A stretch of DNA of 64,000 nt from the NCBI GenBank assembly GCA_033961575.1, contig CM066730.1, positions 156,081,523 to 156,145,522 of the forward strand, in the 5' to 3' direction. A program made the translations under genes and the position numbers. Under the pieces are notes generated by a model. It made no database searches. It worked only from the letters and a program-made list of their open reading frames with translations, and had not been told where the DNA came from. Numbering within the stretch: the stretch's first letter is position 1; every line of letters starts with the position of its first letter. This DNA comes from Aselliscus stoliczkanus. Taxonomy: Eukaryota > Chordata > Mammalia > Chiroptera > Hipposideridae. Shown here in pieces: positions 53,178 to 63,449 of the stretch.

Positions 53178-54859
53178 TTGGGGTGTATTGCTTTGTTTCT
53201 TCATGGTGGTTGCCTCTCTGTGTTTGTTTCTATGTATGAGGTAGATCTGCTACATCCTCCAGTCTTGGCCAGGTGGCCTTATGTAGTAGGTGCCCTGCAG
53301 CCCAGTGACACAGTCTCTCTGATCACCTGTACCAGGTGCTTCAGGAGTGTCCCTTATATAGGTTGTGTGTGCCCCCCTGTTATAGTTGAACCTTGGTTGC
53401 TATTGGCATGTCAGTGGGTAGGATTGATCTTCAGGCTGATTGGCTTTAGGGTTTGGCCATGTCCACAGCTTACAGCCTGCTGTGGGTGTGGGGGGGCTTA
53501 CCCCAGTGAGTGGGATTCCTCCCAGTGGACTCTGGTACCTGTTGAGACTGCCTTTTGTGTGTGCTGCTTGTGGGGCTAATTGGGTGGTGCTCTGCTGTGG
53601 TCTGAAGCCAACCTGCAAGTATGTTGGTTGTGGGGCCTCTTGCGAGGGGCTCCAGTGTGGGCAAGCTTACCCACTGCCTGTGGCCCAGGTTACCTACTGC
53701 CTATGACTACCTGGGGACTACCTGCTAAGAGCTACAAAGCAACCCGTGGCTGTTTGCTGCCTGTGCTAACACTGGAGGTGTGTGGGAGAGGCCACGCTGC
53801 GAACCGAGGATGTCTGCCACCAATACTAGGCCTGGGGTAGCTCTGTGAAATGCCAGGACACTGTGAGGCCTGCTGCCACCTGACAGCTCCCTTAAAGTTC
53901 AGCCATTGATAAAGCTTCATGTGGTATGCAAGTGTGTGAGACAGGATCTCAGAGAGTCACTAGAGTGGGAAGAGTTGTGGCCACCAGTTAATATAAATTC
54001 TGGTTTGGTGCCAGTGCTGAGCCTGAAGCTACTCAGTAAAGTCTCAGAGCACACCGAGGCCAGTTGCTGTCTATCTGGAATCTGTTGGACTCTGATAGTT
54101 TTCTAAGGAAGAGTGCAATGTTCTTGGAGAAAGTGCCTCTGGCATTTAGGGAGTTGGGTGGGATGGGGTCCCAGCATCAGTGGAGCTTATCTGACCAATC
54201 AGATTCAGAGTTGGCCGTAAGCGTACCGGGCGGGCTCAACACAGGAAACATGGCGCCAGCCTGCCAGCCAAATGGGAGGAGAACTCCACATAAGGAAAAT
54301 GCCAACTGTCCACCAGCCCTTGCCTTAAAGCCACACATCTCAGTTTGCTCCCCCATATGCTTCTGACGCACCCCAAATCACTGTCCCTCTGCTGGAAGCC
54401 GAGGTCAGTGCCTGCAAGTGAGTGAGTCTGTGTGCGGGCTGTTTAAGAGGACGGCTGGGTTTGCCCCAGCCTTCCGTCCCTCCTGGGTGGTCAGAATCCC
54501 CACTGTTTTTCACAGCCAGATGTTGTGGGGGCTCCTTTTTCTGGTACCAGTACTCCTAGCTGGGGAGGTTGGTGTCGGGCTGGAGTCTCTCGCTCCTCCT
54601 GGGGGAACCTTAATGGCTGAAATATCCCTCCCAGTTTTCAGCTGCCACAGGGAGGTTTGGGGCCAGCCCGTTTTGCATCTCCACTCCTCCTACCGGTCTT
54701 GATGTGGCTTTTTCTTTATATCCTTAGTTATAAAACTTCTGTTTGGCCAGACTTCAGATGGGTCTCCAAGTTGATTATTCTATAATTTAGTTGTAATTTT
54801 AATTTGTTCATGGAAGGAAGTACGCACAGCATTTATCTACTCAGCCATTTTGGATCTCC
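53178..54859 (-). promoter_or_regulatory. HAL1 5' UTR / internal promoter region
   Basis: The 1.68 kb between ORF1 and the 5' target duplication contains no long ORF1-linked frame and is GC-richer than its surroundings. By analogy with L1 it would hold the sense promoter; the YY1-like AAAATGGC lies at 54844-54851 near the 5' terminus. Promoter activity is inferred. Confidence 0.6.
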
Positions 54860-54879
54860 GGGACTGATCTATTCTGAGC

Positions 54880-55135
54880 AGGTGCTTGCAGGGGCAGGAG
54901 CTCTGCACGGGGAGTCTGGAGGTCTGATTGCATGGATGACCTTGGCGCCTCCCTCACTGGGCTGTGTGAGCCTTCATCAACATGGCTCACATGAAAAGGG
55001 GCCTGGCACACTGTAACCTGCAGGCTTTTACTTTTCTGGGCTGGGAACCTGGCATCCTGCCTGGTGAGGAGGGCAACCATTCATGGAACGTGGAAGGAGC
55101 AGGTCTTGGGGAGGGAGGGTGGTGAGAAGCCAAAC
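54880..55135. other. Unique sequence, no gene recognised
   Basis: Nothing assigned. Confidence 0.35.
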
Positions 55136-55139
55136 AGAT

Positions 55140-55315
55140 GGGAGTTTGTCCTGGCTTGGGCAAGTTACTTGACATCTTTGTACCTCAATTTACTCAGCTG
55201 AAAAATGGGATAGTAACAGTAACTACATCATAGATTGGTGGAAAGATTAAACGAGTGCTAATCAAAGTGCATGGTGTGTGGCAAAATATTATTAATTCTT
55301 TTCATACATGAGTTT
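55140..55315 (+). mobile_element. MIR SINE, sense
   Basis: 'tggcttgggcaagttacttg', 'tacctcaatttactcagctg', 'aaaaatgggatagtaacagt', 'gtgcatggtgtgtggc'. Confidence 0.88.
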
Positions 55316-55334
55316 TTCTTGAAGTTGTGTGTAT

Positions 55335-55930
55335 ATGTATTTAAAGTAATAGACTTTATTTTTAGTGACGTTTTGGTTTACAGAAAAACTGATCAGAAAG
55401 TATAGAGAGTTCTACTCCGCAAGTTTCCCCTATTATTTACATCTGTATGAGTGAGTGTGGTTCATTTATTATAGTTGATTTATTATAGTTGATGAACCAA
55501 TAGTGATACATTATTATTAACTAAAGTCCTTAGTTTACATTAGGGTTCATTCTTTGTGTTGTACATTTTGTGCGTTTGGACAGATGTCACCATTACAGTA
55601 TCACTGCCCTAAAAATCCTCTGTGCTCCATTATTCATCCCTCCCCCGTCCCTCCATTCCCCCGAACACCTGTAACCACTGTCCCCATAGATCTACCCTTT
55701 CCAGAATGTCATATAGTTGGAATCATATAATGCATACTCTTTTCAGATTGGCACCTTTTACTTAGTAATATGCATTTAAGGTTCCTCCATGTCTTTTCAT
55801 GGCTTGATAGCTCATTTCTCTTTATCACTGAATAATATTCCATTGTCTGGATATACAATAGTTTACTTATTCATTACCTATTGAAGGACATATTCATTGC
55901 TCCAAGTTTTGGCATGATTAATTTTATAAC
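55335..55930 (-). mobile_element. L1M 3' end, antisense
   Basis: 'ttggtttacagaaaaactga', 'agtttcccctattatttaca', 'tgataca' plus 'ttattattaactaaagtcct', 'gtaaccactgtccccataga', 'gaataatattccattgtctg' follow antisense L1M 3' UTR and ORF2 end. Confidence 0.88.
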
Positions 55931-55964
55931 ATCTGGGAGGTGCCACGGTTTGAGTGTAGGGACT

Positions 55965-56566
55965 TTAGAAGCAGACTGAATGTTTCCAGATTCTGCCACT
56001 GGTTGGGTAATGTTGGAAAGTTAATCTCTTTCACCTTCCTCTGCTGGGAAATGAGGATAGGAAAGGCTGTCACACAGATATATACACTGAGATGGCTCAC
56101 ATGGAATAGAAATTTCTCTCAGGTCCCCACTTTGGGGCTCAAGGTCAACAGAAGGTGCTGCCACACTGGGTAAATTCAGGGACCCAAATCCACCATTTCA
56201 ACACCAGGCTTCTACAGTCACTCTGATGGTTCCATCTCTGCTTGACAGCCAAAGGTAAATAGAGTGTGGGGAGTTCACTCCCTCCCTTAACCTGGCCTGG
56301 AAGTGGCACGCATCACCCTTGCTCACATGGTATTGGACAGAACTTGGTCACATGTCCTTACCTCACTGCAAAGGTTGCTGGGAAATGTAGTCTAGCCATG
56401 TGTTTGGCTTCAGGACTAACTAGAGGAAAGAGAGAATAGTGTTTGGTTCAGTCTCTGCTATGTGATAGAACCTACTTCATAGTTTTATGATGAAGGTTAA
56501 ATGAGAGAATTTGTGTAAAGCCCTTAGCTTAGTGCCTGGTGCACAGTTAGTGCTCAATGTGTGTTG
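55965..56566 (+). mobile_element. MIR SINE pieces around an unassigned segment
   Basis: MIR-like sequence at 55965-56065 ('attctgccactggttgggta') and 56455-56566 ('gatgaaggttaaatgagaga', 'gcccttagcttagtgcctgg'). The middle (56160-56440, with 'ctgggaaatgtagtctagcc') resembles an old dispersed repeat that I cannot name. Confidence 0.6.
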
Positions 56567-56647
56567 TTGGGTTGTCGGAAAAGTCATGACATATTTTTTC
56601 TATGTTTTTCATTGCAAAAATGCGTCATGACTTTTCCAACAACCCAA
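56567..56647. mobile_element. 81-bp mariner-type MITE (inverted-repeat hairpin)
   Basis: Starts TTGGGTTGTCGGAAAAGTCA. The reverse complement of the end is TTGGGTTGTTGGAAAAGTCA, one mismatch in the first 24 bp. Only a short spacer separates the arms, so the whole element folds as a hairpin. A TA follows the right end; the left dinucleotide is TG, read as a mutated TA. It parallels human MADE1 in size and layout, but the sequence is a different family. It sits at the 3' tip of a MIR. Confidence 0.9.
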
Positions 56648-57454
56648 TAGATTGTTCTATGATTATTCACTAGGAACTATAGGGTTATAGCATTTCTGAG
56701 CTGGGGGCCTTTCAAAGTGATCTAGCTCTGTGGGTTTCACACTGTTCAGCTGACCCCTTCAGACCTCTCAGGGGCCCCTAGGGTTGGGGACAACCTTATC
56801 TTTCTTCCTACCTTACCTAGTTCACATATTGCGTTCTAGATAAGATTCAACTGAAAGAAGTGTCTGCAGCTTAAGAGACGTTAAAAACCGCTGTCCTAGG
56901 GAAGTCCCTGAACTCGTGCGGTGGGCTCTTCCACCTCCCCAAGAGCCCAACCTTGTCTCAGTCTTGTCTCTTGGTTCGGATGGTTCAGGGCTGGGCTCCA
57001 GCTCTGTTAGGGCCACCAGCAGGGATGGTGATGCTGGCAGAAGAGAGAGGGGGCCCAACAGTCCCCAGAGGCTAGGGGCTGAAGTCAGCCTGGAGCTCAT
57101 CCCCAATCAACCAGCTGGCCCCTGCCTCCAATGGGATGAGGCTTCTTAGCCCGACTCTCCTGGCCCAGGGTCTGGGAGGGCAGGGACAGCCTCTGGGCTA
57201 AGCAGGGTACACAAGTCCCAGGTGGGACACACATTTCCCACTGTCCTCGGGCAAGACTCTGCTCCCAAGACCAGGACATCAATCTGTGCCTGATATAGTC
57301 CATCCTGGCACATGGGCCCCATGCCCAGGGTAGCAACCTATCCAGATGGCTTGAATCCAGCTCTACTGTCCAGAGTATCTGCTTTGTCTCCTGGACTCAC
57401 AGCATCTGTGAAAGTGATGAACTTGCCTTCCTGTCATATGTGCTACTAGGAGAC
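56648..57454. other. Unique sequence, no gene recognised
   Basis: No exon or repeat assigned in about 800 bp. Confidence 0.42.
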
Positions 57455-57459
57455 TGTGG

Positions 57460-57790
57460 AGCAGAGTGTTACAGGTATGGGCTTGGAGTCAGCAGACCCA
57501 GGTTCAAATTCTGGTTCATTCGCCTCATTGTGTGAGGGAGAGAGAGAGGGAGAGGAGAGGAGAGGAGAGGAGAGGAGAGGAGAGGAGAGGAGAGGAGAGG
57601 AGAGGAGAGGAGAGGAGAGGAGAGGAGAGGAGAGGAGAGACACTTTCAGCATTGCTTGCTCTCCCAGGCCTTCAGTTTCTCATCTGGGAAATGGGGATCA
57701 TAGTACCTTCTCATGGGGTAGTGTGAGGATTAAGCAAGATAATGTGCATAAAGCCCTTAGAGTAAATCCTCAATAAATGGCAGCTATTGT
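57460..57790 (+). mobile_element. MIR SINE carrying an expanded GGAGA tract
   Basis: Left 'gggcttggagtcagcagacc' and 'caggttcaaattctggttca'. Right 'ccttcagtttctcatctggg', 'tagtgtgaggattaagcaag', 'aatcctcaataaatggcagc'. The microsatellite occupies the middle of one continuous MIR. Confidence 0.92.
57549..57638. repeat. (GGAGA)n pentanucleotide repeat
   Basis: About 18 near-perfect GGAGA units. Frames through it encode artificial Gly-Glu-Glu-Arg-Arg or Leu-Leu-Ser-Ser-Pro repeats on the two strands and are not genes. Confidence 0.97.
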
Positions 57791-57844
57791 CAATTACTTA
57801 TGATCCTAGCCAAGAGAGAAAGTCTAAAATACTAAACAATATAT

Positions 57845-58049
57845 AGGGTGCCAAAAAAATGTATACGTATTGAAGAAAGGAAAAGACTATTAAAATTGTT
57901 AATATTCAATAAATACCGATAACAAAAGATGAATACAAGACACTTTTGACTTCTGCATTTATAAGAGGTGCTCAAAGTGGTTACCATCAGCATAATCTTA
58001 ATATGTTTTTTTCCTTTTTAAAAATATGTATACATTTTTTGGGCACCCT
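57845..58049. mobile_element. Internally deleted mariner element
   Basis: Left end AGGGTGCCAAAAAAATGTAT; inverted right end AGGGTGCCCAAAAAATGTAT, one mismatch in the first 20 bp. The interior keeps 'aagaggtgctcaaagtggtt' followed by 'accatcagcat', a segment typical of mariner elements flanking the transposase. At about 205 bp it is far shorter than the roughly 1.3 kb autonomous form. A TATATA flank on the left and CTCTA on the right make the exact TA boundary uncertain. Confidence 0.85.
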
Positions 58050-58233
58050 CTCTATTATAATAGTATACAGACTTGGTATTAAAAAAACCCTGAAGGATGT
58101 AAGTAAAAGTCTCTTCCCTGCCTTGCCTTGCCTTCTCCACCCACCTCCATATCTCATTCCAGAGTTTACACTTCTTAAAAATCATGTTTAGTGAGCCGCA
58201 AGCTCCAAGGTTACAGTCAAGAAAGCTTGCCAC

Positions 58234-58379
58234 AGGCCTGTGTGGCGTGGTGGTTAAGAGCTGGCTTGGGACACCAGCAGCCCTGGTTCGAATCCCACAT
58301 ATGAGGGCCAGTAACATTGCCCTCTAAAAAGGAAAACAAACAAACAAACAAACAAACAAACAAAAACTATATAGACAGG
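58234..58379 (+). mobile_element. Short head-only tRNA SINE
   Basis: 'aggcctgtgtggcgtggtgg', 'gagctggcttgggacaccag', B box GGTTCGAATCCC, ending GCCCTC, then a (CAAA)n tail. Target duplication AAGCTTGCCAC / AAGCTTGTCAC at 58223-58233 and 58380-58390. Confidence 0.93.
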
Positions 58380-58390
58380 AAGCTTGTCAC

Positions 58391-58690
58391 GCCTTGCCTT
58401 ATAAACTCCCTCACCAGCTGGCCCTGGCTGGCCTCCCTTCCCTCTTTCACCTCCTGCCAGTCCGACCCCATCCCCTCCCCCTCCCCTCCTTCAAGTGCCA
58501 GCCACACTGAACTGCCAGTCCAGGGGCCTCATCGTTATCAGCGCTGTTTCCTCTCCTCGAAGTGCCTGTGCTTTCTTTTCATCAAACTCCTATTCACTCT
58601 TCAAAACACAGTCCACGTGTCTCCTCCTCTTTGTGGTACAGTCCTTGACTCCCTGCCTCCCTTAGGAGCCACACCTCCTGCTGGGAAAGG
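58391..58690 (+). mobile_element. L2 3' fragment, sense (tentative)
   Basis: 'ctcctattcactcttcaaaa' with 'cacagtccacgtgtctcctc' and 'tggtacagtccttgactccc' resemble the L2 ORF end. Confidence 0.55.
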
Positions 58691-59385
58691 TCTAAGACAG
58701 GCTTTTTGACCCTGCCTTTGGCCCAGAGCTGCACCAGGGCAGGGACCTGGGGCTCACCTCTCCCCTTCCCCTGGGCACAGAGTCATCAGGGAGAGTCTTT
58801 GAAGGACTCATTTTCTCATGGTTTACATTTACATACGAACTAAAACCCTTTTCCTGGGTCTAGCCTTGCGGTTCCTATTTCCCTTTGGTTGAAGGGACCA
58901 CTGAGCGAGGGCCAGCACCAGTCCTGTGGCTCTGATAAAGCCAGTTCTCCCTGGAGGAATTTAATGAAGGTAATGGCCAGGGAGATAAAAGGGCTTTGCT
59001 CCACAGAACAAGCAGAGCATGGACTCCGTCTCTGAGACCAGTGAACAAGTGGAAGCATGGAGAGAGAGGCAAGGTTGACACTTCTCCTCCCCTCGCTGTG
59101 TCCTTCTGGGGGAGGCTCAATTGTACAGGCTTTGGGCTCCTAAAGGCGGTCACCCATGGGCTTCTTAGAATGGGACTGGTGCTTGTGACTGTGGAGTTTG
59201 AAAGTAGTTTGAGCAGGTGCAAAGGTCTAAAACCTTCTGTGAGAGGCCCTGGGGTTCAGCTCTTCAGTACACCATTCTGCAGCCCCTCTGATTTAGGGAT
59301 GGGGAAAGCCAGGTAGGCACGTGCCAGGTTAGCCTGGGTGCCCTGCTGAGTGCCTGTGTTGTGTCTACTTGTGTCACCTCAGCCA
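58691..59385. other. Unique sequence, no gene recognised
   Basis: Frames of about 110 codons on opposite strands overlap here, neither with a domain. Confidence 0.4.
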
Positions 59386-59389
59386 CTCT

Positions 59390-59640
59390 TTGGCCCTGGA
59401 ACAGTTAATTTGCCATCTGTCATGCTCTTCCCTTCCCACATCATTCCTATTATTTCTGCACAGCCTGACCCAGCTCATATTTCAAGACTCACTTCAAACA
59501 CTGTCTCTTCCATGAAGCCTTCCCTGATTTCCTCCCCCTCTCTCTCCCAGCTATAATGGATTTTCCTCTTTTAAGATCCCATGACACTTTGGTCAATGAT
59601 TATTACCTTTTATTACTATCTATTCAATTTTTAATTTACA
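59390..59640 (+). mobile_element. L2 3' fragment, sense
   Basis: 'catatttcaagactcacttc', 'ttccatgaagccttccctga', 'tttcctccccctctctctcc', 'catgacactttggtcaatga'. Confidence 0.8.
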
Positions 59641-59799
59641 AAACAAATGTCTACTTATTTTAAAAATCAAACAAAATAGGGATTTCTTTTGAAAAGTCAA
59701 GAATTTGCTCCTCTCACTTTTCCTACCTCTCTAATCCTGTCCCTCTACTCACTGACTCCTGTTAAGGGTTTGGAGGGGTCTTTTCATAGTTTTCTTCCT

Positions 59800-59800
<1 letters not shown>

Positions 59801-59844
<44 letters not shown>
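59801..59844. repeat. (AC)n microsatellite
   Basis: About 22 AC units, immediately upstream of an MLT1 LTR. Confidence 0.97.
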
Positions 59845-59846
<2 letters not shown>

Positions 59847-59847
<1 letters not shown>

Positions 59848-60403
59848 GTGGTAGACAGCTTTTGACATGGCTCCCAGTGACCTCCACCTCTTGTATTTTT
59901 ATGCCCTTGTATGTTCTCCTCCCTTTGAGTATGAGCTGGACCTAGTGACTTGCTTCTAATTACTGGAATATGGCACAATTAATCAGATGTTACTTCCATG
60001 ATTAGGTCACAAAAGACTGTACCTTCTGCCTTCTTGGTATTCTTTCTGGCTTTTGTCATGTGTTTGCTCTGATAGAGAGCGCCACCTGGCAGGGAAGTGA
60101 GGGTGGCCTCTGGCCAACCACCATCAAGGAACTGAGGACCTAGGCCCCCAAACCCTGGAGGAACTGACTCTTGCCAACACTACGTAACTGAGCTTGAACA
60201 CAGGTCCTTCCACAGTCAAGCCTTCGGATGACTGCGTCTCCAGCAGACACACTGATTGCAGCCCGTGGAAGTCCCTGAGGCTGAGGACCCAGCTAAGCAG
60301 TGCCTGGATTTCTGACCCTCAGAAACTATGAGATAATATGTGTGTGTTGTTTCACACTGCTAAGCTTTGGGGCAATTTGTTATGCAGTGGTAGATAACTA
60401 GCG
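59847..60403 (+). mobile_element. MLT1-type (ERVL-MaLR) solo LTR, full length
   Basis: Starts TGTGGTAGACAGCTTTTGAC, with 'cccttgtatgttctcctccc', 'ttgagtatgagctggaccta', 'agagagcgccacctggcagg', 'gtttcacactgctaagcttt' and the terminal 'gtggtagataactagc'. No retroviral interior adjoins it. Confidence 0.88.
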
Positions 60404-60414
60404 TATCTTACATG

Positions 60415-60710
60415 CTGGTGCTTTTATTTCTATAGGATAATTCCATAATAGTGACAGGAAGGAGTCACCAGGTGTATACATTCTGTTAGCAGATGAAGCT
60501 ATAGTTCTTTCCAAAAGATTGTAGCAATAACCTTCCCCCCAGCCCGTGGCCCCACACCATCATCACAACTGAATATTATCAATCTTTTACAATTTTTGCT
60601 ACTCCAACAAGGGAAGATTTCATCTCATTTTATTTTAGTTACAGTGTGCAATTCCCTTATTACTGAGGAGGCTGGGCATTTTTCTTATATTTATTGTCTC
60701 TCTGTATTTT
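60415..60710 (-). mobile_element. L1M 3' fragment, antisense
   Basis: 'gttctttccaaaagattgta', 'tcatctcattttattttagt', 'gaggaggctgggcatttttc' match antisense L1 ORF2 end. Confidence 0.75.
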
Positions 60711-60712
60711 AT

Positions 60713-61240
60713 TAGCCAAACATTTACTGACCCCCTACTGTGTGCTAGGTACTATTATATTATTAAGATATTAATAGGACATGAACCTTGCCCTCAAAGA
60801 GCTCCCAGCTCAGTGGGGAAGATGAACACATAAAAATAGATGCAATGGCGTGTAAATGCTGAAATAAACATCTGCATCCAGTATCCTGGAAACACAGAAG
60901 TAAAAGAGACCATAATTCCTGGGGTTGCTTGAGAAGACAGGTAGAGGAGTAGGCATCTGAACAGGGTGTCAAGAAGGTGTAGACGGTTGTCAAATGGTGA
61001 CGAGTACAGCATGGGCAAAGACCCAGAAGCATTAAGGAGCTGGCGTTTGGCAAGGTTGGAATCGAGGAGGCAGAGTGATGGGAAAGGAGGAGGAGTGGGC
61101 CCGAGCGGAGATGGAGCAGGTCAGTCAGGGCTGGTTGGGGAAGGATTTGGATGCTGTGTTCAGGCCTTTAGGCACCATCATGCAGGCAGTAGGGAGTCCC
61201 TGAAGACTTCAGCAGAAGAGTGACAGGATGGATTGACATA
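60713..61240 (-). mobile_element. L2, antisense
   Basis: 'accccctactgtgtgctagg', 'ccctcaaagagctcccagct', 'gggcaaagacccagaagcat', 'gaggagtgggcccgagcgga', 'cagcagaagagtgacaggat'. A long, coherent antisense L2. Confidence 0.85.
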
Positions 61241-62015
61241 ACGCGGGTTTATTTGTGCACCTGCCACATCTCATTGACTAGAGGACATGAGGGTCTGTAT
61301 CAGTGTCAGCTCTGTGTCTCTCCTAGCACACAGCAAGCCCCAATTTGTGGACTGCATGAAAAAAATGGGTCCTCACCCGTGGATGGGACTGACCGACATG
61401 GGCTGAAAACATTGGTGTGGCTATGAGTTGCAAGCCATAGGCTGGGACATGTGGGATTCAGGAAGCAAGAGAGGAAGTCCTGGTACCAAAAGGTGACTCA
61501 GGACCATGAAGGCCTCCCGGACGTGCAGGGCCTGCGTGGGTTCCCTGCTGCTGATGCCTGGCTGGAGCGCGATTGCTGCTCACCACACGCACGGGCTTCT
61601 CTCCACGGAGCTTAGAGACATCCCGAGGCCTCGGCACCAGCAGACAGATGGCTTACTCCCTTCTTCTATTTTGCCTTGGTGTCTTCTGCTGCCCAACTAG
61701 CCATGATAGAGGTGGGAGCCATGCTCCTTGTTGTGCTTTTAATAAGGCTAGATGGTCTCAAGGAGGAAAGAGGATGAGCTGAAACGAGCCCTTCATATTT
61801 CTCTTGTGCAGCAATCCTCCCCTGACAAATGCAGTTCTTTCCCCCGTGCATGAACCCCAATTGATTTTCCCTCTGTCAGAATCCCTCAGGCGTTTCCAGC
61901 CTCTTCACGGTAACCGATGAGGACGCACTAAGCTCCTGTTAGCGGGACTGCCAATGGTGCCGGCATGCCTATGACCTACTCGCTGCAGGATTAGAACAAC
62001 TCTGCCAACAATAAT
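61241..62015. other. Unique sequence, no gene recognised
   Basis: No exon or repeat assigned. A local CpG-retaining stretch at 61500-61625 is too short and sparse for an island. Confidence 0.4.
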
Positions 62016-62017
62016 AA

Positions 62018-62265
62018 ATGCCATTATCTATCGAGCACCTACTGTGTGTCAGGCACTGTGCCAAGTGCTTTGCATATGTCATCTGGTGCAGGCTTCTCAC
62101 TAGTTTTGTGATGTCTGTATTATTATCCCCACTTTACAGGTGATGAAACAGAGGCACAGAGAAGTTGACTAATCAGGTCAATGTAGTACTGACACTAGGG
62201 GAGAGGGGCCAGGACCTGCCGTCTCTGTACGGAAGCCCAGTGCCCTGTAGGTTCATATCCAAGAC
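62018..62265 (-). mobile_element. MIR SINE, antisense
   Basis: 'gagcacctactgtgtgtcag', 'gcactgtgccaagtgctttg', 'cactttacaggtgatgaaac', 'agaggcacagagaagttgac'. Confidence 0.92.
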
Positions 62266-62330
62266 TTGAACCAATTTAAACTCGCCATCATGGGCTCCTA
62301 TCATATGCCTTAAAGGAATGCGTCTTCAGA

Positions 62331-62372
62331 TGGTGCCGAGCTGGCCATTGGTGCCGAGCTGGCCATTGGTGC
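62331..62372. repeat. 18-bp perfect tandem repeat, 2.3 copies
   Basis: The unit TGGTGCCGAGCTGGCCAT occurs at 62331-62348 and 62349-62366, followed by TGGTGC. Confidence 0.95.
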
Positions 62373-62735
62373 AGTGTCTCTGCCTGAGTTTTTCCTCATG
62401 GGCACCAGGGTAAGGGGTTGGGTTCCTGCCTTGGTGTTTTGTTAAAAGGGAGTTAATCTGAGTCAAGGCTCTTGATGAGCCAAAGGCAGGACAGGGTTGT
62501 AATCCAGGGGGTGGAGCAGAGCAGAGAGGCCACAGCCACAAGGGTTCCTGGAGGATTAGGCTGAAGCAGGAGATTAGGGTGCGGGGTGGGTGCTGGAGTC
62601 ACGGGCGGTGGGCGCCTCGTGGGGGTTCGGAGGAGAAGTTCAGAGCTCTTTTGGGGGCAACTATTTTTGTCTTCAACTGTTTCTAATTTAGCTTTTTTTC
62701 TTCCTCTTCTCTCTGCCCTCTTCCTCATCCTCTTC
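62373..62735. other. Unique sequence, no gene recognised
   Basis: Unassigned; the purine/pyrimidine-skewed segment 62690-62740 is CTTCC-rich. Confidence 0.4.
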
Positions 62736-62737
62736 TT

Positions 62738-62905
62738 TCAATATGGAAATAGCATTATTGTTTTTCTGAACATAAAAGTTCATGCCCTTTGCAAACAAAA
62801 GTCAGATAGTATAAAAGTTAGAAGACAAATGTAAAACTAACCCATATGCTCCACCATCCAGAAATAGGCGCCATGACATTTGGTGTGTAGCCATTCAGAC
62901 CTTTT
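62738..62905 (-). mobile_element. L1M 3' fragment, antisense (tentative)
   Basis: 'gtataaaagttagaagacaa', 'aaaactaacccatatgctcc' and 'gtgtgtagccattcagacct' resemble antisense L1ME 3' UTR. Confidence 0.6.
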
Positions 62906-63445
62906 CTGTTTGCTAGGACGGAGCCAGATTATATAATGCAGCCAGAGTCCACCCAAAGCTCTCACTCTACAGTAGGCCATGGTCATCTTGCAGCTCCACC
63001 TATAGCTCTACTTTGCCGTTTTCTGTGCTGTGTGGGCTTCCAATTTGGGATGGATCTTCACTTATTTCAACCTTTTTGGTTGTACTTCACTCCTAAAACT
63101 GAGACACTGATGTGTGTGTCTCAATGGTAACTTCTCACATCTTCCTATGATGCACCTTTCATCTTGTTTCTCTCTGACCTGATGCTGGACCCAGGGCTCT
63201 AGGGTTCAAGGTGGACAAAGGAGAGGAGAGGCTCAATGTCCTCACAGACCAGGGGAGGGGGACACTGAGAGAGAGAGAGAGAGAGAGGGCATTCTGGGCA
63301 CCACCCTGGCAGGACACCTGGACGTGGGTGAAGGGGACATTGAGTGATATAGCTAATGTGGGAAGCAGTTCTCTGGGTGATGGACCGAGCTTTCTTGGGT
63401 AACTTGACATTCTAGATGAAAACAAATCCCTGGGACATGAGAGAA
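62906..63445. other. Unique sequence with a (GA)n tract
   Basis: GA microsatellite of about 12 units at 63265-63288. The rest is unassigned. Confidence 0.45.
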
Positions 63446-63449
63446 TGAG

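Larger units (their letters stand above)
51146..54859 (-). mobile_element. Full-length HAL1 ('half-L1') retrotransposon
   Basis: Bounded by the target duplication GGGACTGATTTATTCT (51130-51145) and GGGACTGATCTATTCT (54860-54875), 15 of 16 identical. On the minus strand the 5' end reads GGAGATCCAAAATGGCTGAG, containing a YY1-like AAAATGGC as in L1 5' UTRs. A 5' UTR of about 1.7 kb follows, then a decayed ORF1 (53177-52451). The 3' part ends in typical L1 3' UTR ('gtcatggggatgtggggtac' antisense region at 51500; 'tattaaaatatagctaacat' at the tip). No ORF2 endonuclease or reverse transcriptase sequence fits between ORF1 and the 3' end, which defines HAL1. It needs L1 machinery in trans. Confidence 0.88.

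Noticed and set aside
53178..54859. Host gene exons suggested by frames of 80-133 codons
   Set aside because: They lie in the HAL1 5' UTR between the ORF1 start and the 5' target duplication.
57549..57638. CRISPR-like array of regular repeats
   Set aside because: The units are 5 bp without spacers, in a mammalian MIR; no array with spacers exists in the window.
57456..57776. Frames with repeating Gly-Glu-Glu-Arg-Arg
   Set aside because: Pure translation of the GGAGA microsatellite.
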